DNA from: Humulus lupulus
Taxonomy: Eukaryota; Streptophyta; Magnoliopsida; Rosales; Cannabaceae
DNA length: 64,000 nucleotides
Reading direction: 5' to 3'
Assembly (NCBI RefSeq): GCF_963169125.1
Contig: NC_084793.1
Coordinates: 40,171,578-40,235,577 of the forward strand
Shown: positions 56,737 to 64,000 of the stretch, piece by piece
Layout: the number at the start of each line of letters is the position of its first letter
Position numbering within the stretch: position 1 is the first letter of the stretch
Position numbers and translations under genes: made by a program
The notes under the pieces: generated by a model
Database searches by the model: none
Seen by the model: only the letters and a program-made list of their open reading frames with translations
Told to the model about the DNA's origin: nothing

Positions 56737-58010
56737 ATGGGGATAGAACCAGTCGAAGATCTTGACGAAGTCCCACTAGAAGAGGAGGACCTGACTAGAG
56801 TAATCAAAGTCGGGAATGAGCTAAAGGTGGAAATTAAGGCATGGTTGGTAGAATTTTTGAAGAAGAACCATGGAATCTTTGCCTGGTCACATAAGGACAT
56901 GGTTGGAATTTCTCCATTCGTCATAAGCCACGTCCTCAATGTGGACAAAAACTACCCACCGGTGCAACAAAAATGGAGACTGCTTGGCAAAGACCGATCT
57001 CAAGCCCTGAAGGAGGAGGTCGAGCTGCTCAAGAAAAATGGTTTTATAACGGAGGCCTACTAACCAAACTGGGTATCAAACCCAGTGCTGGTCCCAAAAC
57101 CATACAGAACATGGAGGACATGCGTGGACTTTACAGATCTGAATAAGGCTTGCTCCAAAGACTGCTTCCCACTGCACTACCCAGAATAGACCAACTGGTC
57201 GATGCAACTGCAGGACATGAGATACTTTCATTCATGGATGTATATTCTGGGTATAATCATATAAGTATGCACCCTCTCGACACGGAACATACTGGCTTCC
57301 AGACAAACATGGGATTGTACAGTTATAAGGTAATGCTATTCAGCTTGAAGAACGCAGGAGCCACCTACCATCATTTAGTGAATGGCATGTTCCGGGACTT
57401 GATCAGCAAAAATATGGAGGTATATGTCGATGACATGTTGTTCAAATCCAAAGAAGCTAGAGGGCATGTTCAAGATTTGGAGGAATGCTTTGCAATACTT
57501 AGAAAGTATCGCATGAAGTTAAATCCTCTCAAGTGCTTGTTTGGAGTTGGTTCTGGTAAGTTTCTCGGATACATAGTCAATTCACGTGGAATCGAGGCTA
57601 ACCTCGAGAATATCAAAGCATTGATCGACATGAAATCACCTACCACAATCAAAGAAGTGCAAAGCTTAACAGGGAGAGTAACTGCCCTCAATAGGTTCAT
57701 ATCAAAGTCTACAGACAAGTGTGTTCCTTTTTATAACTTACTAAGGGGCAACAAGAAGATCCAATGGACCGAGGAATGTGAGAGAGCCTTCCAAGCCTTG
57801 AAAGAGCATCTCACTCAACCTCCTATCCTAGAAAAGCCAACAGATGGTGAAGTACTATTCATTTATTTGGCAATCACCGAGCATGCAATCAACACTGCTT
57901 TGGTGAAAGAAGAGAATAGGGTACAACACCCTATGTACTATATCAGTAAAAGGCTAGTAGGTGCAAAGTCTAGGAAACCCCTCTTGAAAAGCTAGCCTAC
58001 TATTTAGTAA
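56737..58010 (+). pseudogene. Reverse transcriptase of Tat element H
   Basis: Frames 56737-57063 and 57150-57995. The first reads LVEFLKKNHGIFAWSHKDMV through VELLKKNGFITEAY, ended by TAA; then WVSNPVLVPKPYRTWRTCVD; then, after a shift near 57165, PRIDQLVDATAGHEILSFMD, MLFSLKNAGATYHHLV and MEVYVDDMLFKSKEARGH (57415-57465). The connection part and VQSLTGRVTALNRFISKST follow, and first RNase H sequence (FIYLAITEHAINTALVKEEN) to the stop at 57995. Confidence 0.87.
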
Positions 58011-58690
58011 TCACCTCTCAAAAGCTACACCCATACTTCCAAGCTCACTCGATCTGAGTCTTAACCGATCAACTGCTACGACAAGTTCTTCAGAAATCAG
58101 AGGCCTCGAGACAATTACTCAAATGGGTAGTGGAGCTAGGACTGTTTGATATCACTTATCATTCAAGGACAACGATAAAAGGAAAAGCATTGGCAGACTT
58201 CATAGTCAAAGCACCAACCTTGAAGACCCTTCCTACTAATTGGAGAATGGAGATACCGAGAAGGAAGGAGATACTCCTGTATGGAAGCTATATGTTGATG
58301 AAGCATCTAATGAACACATCTCAGGCGCAGGAATCACACTGATCACTCCGAAGAATCATCGAATCCACTGCGCTCTCAGATTTGGATTCAACGCTTCAAA
58401 CAACGAAACTGAGTACGAGGCATTGCTAGCAAGATTACGCTTCTCTTGGGATGTGCATGCATAGTCCCTGGAGATATTCAGTGATTCCCAACTTTTAGAG
58501 TACCAGGTAATGAGGGAGTATCAAGCCAAGGGACTTAGGATGGTGCAGTACCTGAACAAGGTGAAGGACTTGTTGACACAGTTAAAGAGATACTCGATTA
58601 CACAAGTCCCGAGGGAGCAGAATACCAATGCTGATGCCTTAGCCAAGCTTGCTAGTGCCAAAGACGCGGACACCCTGTGGGGCAGAGCCT
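58011..58690 (+). pseudogene. RNase H I end and archaeal-type RNase H of Tat element H
   Basis: 58130 onward has FDITYHSRTTIKGKALADFI, the spacer between the two RNase H domains. The second RNase H reads WKLYVDEASNEHISGAGITL, FGFNASNNETEYEALLARLR and, after a stop, FSDSQLLEYQVMREYQAKG and NADALAKLASAKDADTL. It ends abruptly at about 58675, where the sequence passes directly into the integrase zinc region. Element E has about 370 bp more at this point. Confidence 0.82.
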
Positions 58691-59697
58691 ATCAAAGAAA
58701 ATCCTAAGACCAGGATACTTTTGGCCAACGATGAATGAAGACTCGATGGAGTATGTCAGAAGATACCACAAATGTCAAATGTTCTCTATGATACCCTGAG
58801 CGGTACCTAATGAATTGACACAAATGCAAAGCCCTTGGCCCTTCACTGTATGGGGAATCGACCTAATTGGGAAGCTGACCACGAGAAGGGGAGGAGTCCA
58901 ATTTACTGTTGTAGCCGTAGACTACTTCACCAAATGGACTGAAGCAGAACCGTTCGCCACCATCACCTCGAAGAAAGTCTTAGACTTTGTGGTGAAGAAT
59001 ATCATATGTTGATTTGGTCTACCGAAGAAGATAGTCTTAGACAATGGGACTTAATTCAACAGTGATATGTTCACTGACTTTTGTACGAGGCATGGAATCA
59101 CAAAGATATTTTCCTCGGTAGTACACCCCCAAGATAATGGTCAAGTAGAACCAGTGAACAAGACTATCAAGGACACTATGAAGAAATGCCTTGAACAAGC
59201 CAAATGAGTCTGGCTAGAATTACTTCCAGATGTCCTATGGTCACATTGAACAACGGCTCGAATGGCGATAGGCCATACACGATTCTCTTTGGCGTTTGGG
59301 TATGAAGCCATGTTGCCAGTTGAACTCACTCCCCCATCGCATAGACGAGAGACATACGATCAAGGGAGGAACCATCAAATAATAGAAGAGTCGCTCGATT
59401 TAATCGAAGAAAGATGAGAAAAGGCAAGTCTCATAGTAGCAGCACACCAACAAAAAGTGGCCAGATACTTCAACTCCAGAGTAAAAGATCGAAAATTCCA
59501 AGTTGGAGACTTAGTACTCAGGAGGGTGTTCTTAAACACTAAGGACACTGCAACAGGGGTACTAGGATCTAGTTGGGAAGGGCCATACCTTGTGGAGGAG
59601 GTGATCCTACCCGGGACTTACTAGATAGCTCGACTTAATGGAGAACTAATAAAAAACTACTAGAATGGCGAACACCTCCGTCAGTACTATCAGTGAA
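58676..59697 (+). pseudogene. Integrase of Tat element H, with stops
   Basis: Zinc-region remnants (GQSLSKKILRPGYFWPTM; CQMFSMIP) then the core: WPFTVWGIDLIGKLTTRRGG, VDYFTKWTEAEPFATITSKK, LDNGT, and QDNGQVEPVNKTIKD carrying the glutamate (59130-59165). The C-terminal module reads DLVLRRVFLNTKDTATGVLG, SSWEGPYLVEEVILPGTY and NGEHLRQYYQ, ending at TGA 59695-59697. At least eight stops interrupt it. Confidence 0.85.
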
Positions 59698-59841
59698 GCT
59701 GTTCAGCAGCGACACAAGTTTTAATTTGCAAATGTATTATTTTCAAATTAGCTATGTAACATCCATTGTGCTTCAATGAATGAATGAATTTAATTTCTTA
59801 AGTTTCTCTTAATTCTTTAAATTATGTTCAACAAGAGACAT

Positions 59842-60290
59842 CTCCTAGAACCTTGTCACCATTATGGATATTGTTCGATCTTGGCTCTTGAGGAGCCTAT
59901 CGGCCCATACGATCCAAAAAAGAGATTGGCCCTAGGACCTTGTCGCCAAATTATTTGATCATGCTTGATCCTGGCTCTTGAGGAACCTATCGACCCACAC
60001 GATAAAAGAAAGAGACTGGTCCTAGGACCTTGTTGCCATTGTGGATCATGTTCGATCTTGGTTCTTGAGGAGCCTATCGACCCATACGATCCAAAAAAGA
60101 GACTGGTCCTAGGACCTTGTCGTTAAATTATTTGATCATGTTCGATCCTGGTTCTTGAGGAGCCTATCGACCTATACGATCAACAAAAGAGACCAGTCCG
60201 AGGACCCATCACCATTATGGATCATGTTTGATCTTGGTTCTTGAGGAACCTATCGACCCATACGCTAAAAAAAGAGAGACCGGTCGCGAC
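59842..60290. repeat. 88-bp tandem array downstream of Tat H integrase
   Basis: Five copies of a unit marked by CTTGAGGAGCCTATCGACCC start at about 59887, 59977, 60064, 60154 and 60240. Spacings alternate 90, 87, 90, 86, because two spacer types alternate (CCATTATGGATCATGTTCGA and CCAAATTATTTGATCATG). The larger repeat is therefore a dimer of about 177 bp. The site corresponds to that of the 72-bp array in E. Confidence 0.88.
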
Positions 60291-60960
60291 TACCAATGAG
60301 GGAAAAGCATTTGCTGCTTGCATCATTGGGTGAAAAGGATAGTACTATGCGTCTAAATGCTCGAAGCAAGGCATGGTCAAGTAGCAAGTGACCAAGGCTT
60401 TTAAACCCACGATTACTTGGGGGGGCATATAGTACATACCGCTCAGGGTATACACAAGCAATGAGGACGTGACCCTAAGTACTAAGCAAGCTCAAGTTTT
60501 TCTAGGACATTTGTTCAACATATGTTCCAAGAGAGCAAAAAACAAAAACAAAAAAGGCATTGGTAGGGAAACTCCTAGCCATGTCCCTTATAGGGTGGTC
60601 GGCTAGTCCATCAACCCTATAGGGCGGTCGACCTATCATCCAGGGGGTGGTTAACCTGACTGTTTTGTTCATAGTACTTGATGAAGTATCATTACTACTT
60701 ACATTACCATGGGTGTTAGCATAAAAAACGTAAAGGAGCAAGGTTAGTATGGCACATGAAATACATGAGTTCAGAGTATACTTATACCTGAACCAATGAA
60801 GGTTGTGAGTTGATATACTTAGAAAGCATTGGAAATAAATTTTTTTAATCAATACACTAAATACTCATAACAAAAAAACATAAAGGCATAAAATGTCATA
60901 CGTAAAAATTGTCAAGTACAAGGCGCCCCACCAATGGCAGGAAAGGAAAGACAGAGTAAA
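60291..60960. other. Non-coding spacer between tandem array and aORF of H
   Basis: No gene is recognised. A phrase GGGCGGTCGACCTATCATCC with close variants is repeated at 60590-60655; the same GTGGTCGACC words recur at 63680-63910 beyond the antisense ORF. The rest is AT-rich with A-runs near 60530 and 60880. Confidence 0.5.
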
Positions 60961-63483
60961 AGACAAAAAGAAGACTAACTAGGGCGATGAGTATTGTCTG
61001 AAAGACCACCCTGAACCTCGTCAGCCTCACGAGCCAGACACTTCTTAAGCTCCTTCGCTCGCGTCTTCTCGGGAAGGAAATCCAAGTTCAGATCTTTGTT
61101 GGACTTCCAAATCAAGTAGAAGCAAGAGAAAGCAGTCTCTGAATACTCCTTTCGAGCCTTGTCCCGTACAACCTTGACCTCTTGCTCCTTCTCTACAAGA
61201 GCATCCTTCCGCAGTTGGTCCATGTCGGAAATCAGCTTCTCTTTCTCAGCTTTAGACTGTTTGAGCTAATCGGCAAGTTTCCCCTCCATCTGGGTTACCC
61301 TAATAGTCAACTCGGTCACTTCCTGCTGTTTAACCTCCACAGTATTGTGGAGAGTGCTGATCTCTTCATCTTTCAAAGCAATGTCTGCATCCCTAGAGCC
61401 AAGAACGCGCCTAAGGTCCAGCACCTCCAGGTGGACTGCTTCAAGCTCAGAATGAAGGTTGGAAAGCGTAGAGGTATACGCTAAAAACCTATCACGGACA
61501 TGGGAGACCAACATTAGTGCCTGCAAAAAACATGTAAGTGTCAGATAACATCAGCACACAAGCTAACCAGACAAAAAGAAAACTGTAATGGACTTACACT
61601 CTGAAATGTGAAGGAGTGACTTCGTGAGGATGGTGCTCAAGTCCTCGTTCCTAATCCCATTAAAGGTCGTTGTCTTCTGCTCCAAGTGGGACGTTTGGTC
61701 CATGATGGCACCTAAATTCTATATGGCAGACTGGTGTGGTTTAGATAAGGGAGCAGGCGCAGAGGAGGAGGAACTCGCATCAGTGATACTAGGAGGAGCC
61801 AACATAGGCTAGGATGGCTTTACCTATGCGACAGGACTAGACGCAAAAGGAGTCGGAGGAGGCACCTCGTGAGGAACCTTCGTTACCGACTCAGGCTCAA
61901 CCCTGGCCCTCTTGGCCGCTCGGACGAATGGGATAGTCTCGGTTGGAGTCGACCTTTGTTGGGTGTGAAAAAATCCAAACATATCTGAACTTGCAAAAGA
62001 AGATCAAATATTAGCAGGATATCAAATACAAACAAAGCATAAAGTAAAGAGGATAAAAGTGACGGACCTTCTGAATGAGAGTCAGGTTCGAACGTGGCTT
62101 CATCAAAATCATTTGAAGTAAGCAGTGAGTGCGCAGATGCACCCACCTCATCACCCTCCTGTCCAGCTAGCACAAGCGACCTTGAAACCATCTTCATCTG
62201 GAACATCAAAAATAGTAGAAGGAAACAATCCGACCTTCCTAAGGTTTTCTGAAGTAATGAGGGTCTTGCCATTCTTCTCCTCGGGGGTCATGACAATCAA
62301 CGCCTTAGCCCTAACAGTCATAGCCTGGGTCGGGAGCAGTCTATAAAAAGGTCCGACGTGCTTAAACTTGGAGTAGTTGGCCTCTACATCCTTAGTGAAG
62401 AAATAGTTGTCGGCATATCTAAATGCTTTGCTATTTCCAGAGATCTCTTCCAAGAAGGTGTCGGTACCCTTGCTCATATAATGGTGGAAGTGGAAGTACC
62501 CCGAGTTGCGCTGAGAAGGGTTCGTCTTTAGATCTAATAAATAGTGGATCTCATGAGGAAATGGAGCAGCCCATTTTATACGATGATAGATAATGTATAA
62601 TGCAAATAACACCAAGATCGCGTGGGAGCTAGCTGAGAGGGACTAATACCAAAATAATCTGCCACGCTTTGGAAGTATGGATGAAGAGGAAGTAGGGGCG
62701 CCAGACTTGATGGCAGAACGTGTCAAGGCGCACATACCCAAGGGGGGTCCTCAGCTCTATCATCTGGACTGGGGATAGAAATAGAAACACCAGAGAGGTC
62801 AAAGGTCTTCCTTAAGTTCTTTACCTTCTCTTCAGTCAGGTCCGAGCCAGCCCCTTTGAACCAAACCACCTCATAATCAGCAGGGCGAGGCTTCTCAACC
62901 GATTTCCATATGATCTCACTGGCAAGAGTGGCCCCAGATTCTGATGAATGGAACTCTTTTTGTCGTCTCTTCTTCTGCTGCAAAGTTGCAAGACTTTCTT
63001 GCTCTTGGGAGAAGGGCGAACCACCTTAGGCTGAAACCTGTGAATAGAATGCTTTGGAGGGTGAGTAACCTGGCGATGAGAGCCCTCGGTATGTTCTCAT
63101 TGAGAAGAAGAGTGATGGGGAACCTAACTGGTGTCCCGGTTCAACGAGCGTTGCAAGGAGTCTCGTTGACTGGACAGACTCCGCTGAGAAGAATGACTCC
63201 GTTGAGATGTGCCCTGAGAGCCTTGGGGAGTACTATGCTGAGAAGAGATCTGAGAAGAGCCAGGCGAAGAGCCCTGAGTGATGTGCCTGGTAATATGAGG
63301 ATTATCTTCGGAGGGTTGTTAAGTTGTCTGTTTTACTCTTGCCATTGGGCTATACCTTTTCAAGAAATCTTCTTCACTGAATAAATATAAAGCGGAGCGA
63401 GGGAAAATCCTTTTCACCCTTTCGAAGAACCCCTATGGAGTACGCTCGCTTACAGACTTATCTGACGAAGAGGAGTTGGACAT
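60961..63483 (-). pseudogene. Antisense ORF of Tat element H
   Basis: The counterpart of the aORF in element E, on the strand opposite to gag-pol and in the same place. It opens at ATG 63483 with MSNSSSSDKSV. The globular region includes WKSVEKPRPADYEVVWFKG (62910-62850), YIIYHRIKWAAPFPHEIHYL, LDLKTNPSQRNSGYFHFHHY (62600-62480) and VGPFYRLLP. The last exon begins at about 61520 after TTTTTTGCAG with ALMLVSHVRD and continues as a charged coiled coil (61520-60980) ending near 60977, broken by a stop at 61266-61268. N-terminal sequence is cut by shifts and stops. Homology with E is visible in the layout and in motifs such as N-x-DLxxxFL. Function unknown. Confidence 0.7.
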
Positions 63484-63599
63484 CTGCAACAAAGGAAAAA
63501 TAAAGAGTAAAGTTAGCATGTCAACATAATGAAGCCAATAGCTGGGGGCATATCCATTACTAAGGAACAAAACTGAAGAAACCGAAGAAAAAAATAATT

Positions 63600-64000
63600 T
63601 AGGGTCCCAGGTGACCGGCTTATGGTTGGGCTGACCACCATAGATCTTGGACCCCTGGAAATCGCCCAGGGAGTATGGTGGTCGACCTATGCTAAGGTTT
63701 GAGCCGACCACCCAGGCCTGGGAACCCTGGAAATTGCCCAAGACATGGGAATGCAGTCTAGAGTTGGATTTTGTAATCCTAGAAATCGCCCAATCATAGG
63801 GTCTATAAGCCTGTAAATCACCCAGGCTAAAAAAGCCTTAGGGGTGGTCGACCCATGATGAACTTCACAAGCCTGGAAATCGCCCAGGCTAAGGGAGCCC
63901 TAGGGGTGGTCAACCCATGATGGAATTTACAAACCTGGAAATCGCCTATGCCTAGATGTGAAGCCCTGAAAATCGCCCAACCTAATTTTTATAAGCTTGG
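63600..64000. repeat. Degenerate repeats with CCTGGAAATCGCCCAGG hairpins
   Basis: At least seven copies of CCTGGAAATCGCCCAGG or variants lie between 63653 and 63980, separated by 30-60 bp that often contain GGGGTGGTCGACCCATGATG. The ends of the motif (CCTGG, CCAGG) are complementary. The array is in the region expected just upstream of the unseen 3' LTR of element H and is cut by the window end. Confidence 0.8.

Larger units (their letters stand above)
26953..64000 (+). mobile_element. Decayed plus-strand Tat-lineage block (G with H), interrupted and running off the window
   Basis: The block starts with an LTR (26953-27861), primer site and gag start, and is split at 28718 by the copia element. 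It resumes at about 53848 with the C-terminus of a Tat gag, protease and part of RT. At about 55400 reading jumps to a second gag-protease-RT-RNase H-integrase series (H), followed by tandem repeats and an antisense ORF. No 3' LTR is reached before 64000. Whether G and H were one element rearranged, or two elements joined by recombination or nested insertion, cannot be decided here. Confidence 0.65.

Overview
This window is a stretch of plant nuclear genome, almost certainly from a flowering plant and probably a eudicot. The evidence is Ty3/gypsy elements of the Athila and Tat lineages, a Ty1/copia element, GT-AG introns, and one ten-exon host gene for a 32-kDa replication protein A subunit (RPA2). 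No rRNA, tRNA, CRISPR or prokaryotic-type operon was seen. Most of the sequence is LTR retrotransposons nested in one another. Insertion boundaries were read from LTR ends (TG...CA) and 5-bp target site duplications (TSDs).

Block 1 (1-19474). The 3' end of a Tat-type element (its 3' LTR is 406-1254) is followed by about 120 bp of unassigned DNA. Then comes a four-part nest. Solo LTR B (1373-19469, TSD ATTAT) was split by solo LTR A of a related family (2644-17970, TSD TTCAG). A was later hit twice: by solo LTR C (4069-5971, TSD TCCCT) and by a full-length Athila-like element (6360-17392, TSD CTTCC). The Athila-like element has 2.0-kb LTRs, a tRNA-Asp-type primer site, and gag, protease, RT, RNase H and integrase regions broken by stops and frameshifts.

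Block 2 (19475-26171) is the gene island. RPA2 runs 20720-23424 on the plus strand. Two E2F-type boxes lie just upstream, and a long-terminal-inverted-repeat MITE lies upstream of those. The flanks hold an old copia gag remnant and weak DNA-transposon traces.

Block 3 (26172-64000) is a second nest. A decayed plus-strand Tat element (G) starts with its LTR at 26953. Its gag is split by a copia element (28718 to about 53849), and decayed Tat coding sequence resumes at about 53850. The copia element is interrupted by a solo LTR (34089-36707, TSD TTATC) and by a young, nearly complete Tat element E on the minus strand (37042-49880, TSD CTACC, LTRs about 98% identical). The copia right end carries an LTR in inverted orientation. 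From about 55400 a second Tat pol set (H) is fused in mid-RT to the first. It continues through integrase, a tandem-repeat 3' region and an antisense ORF, and runs off the window.

How the parts work together: each retroelement carries, or once carried, gag (particle), protease, reverse transcriptase/RNase H and integrase. Tat elements E and H also carry an antisense gene between pol and the 3' LTR. In E it resolves into a four-exon model (766 codons plus stop, one nonsense codon) ending in a coiled coil. In both Tat elements a tandem-repeat array separates pol from this antisense gene. RPA2 is the only host gene recognised with confidence.
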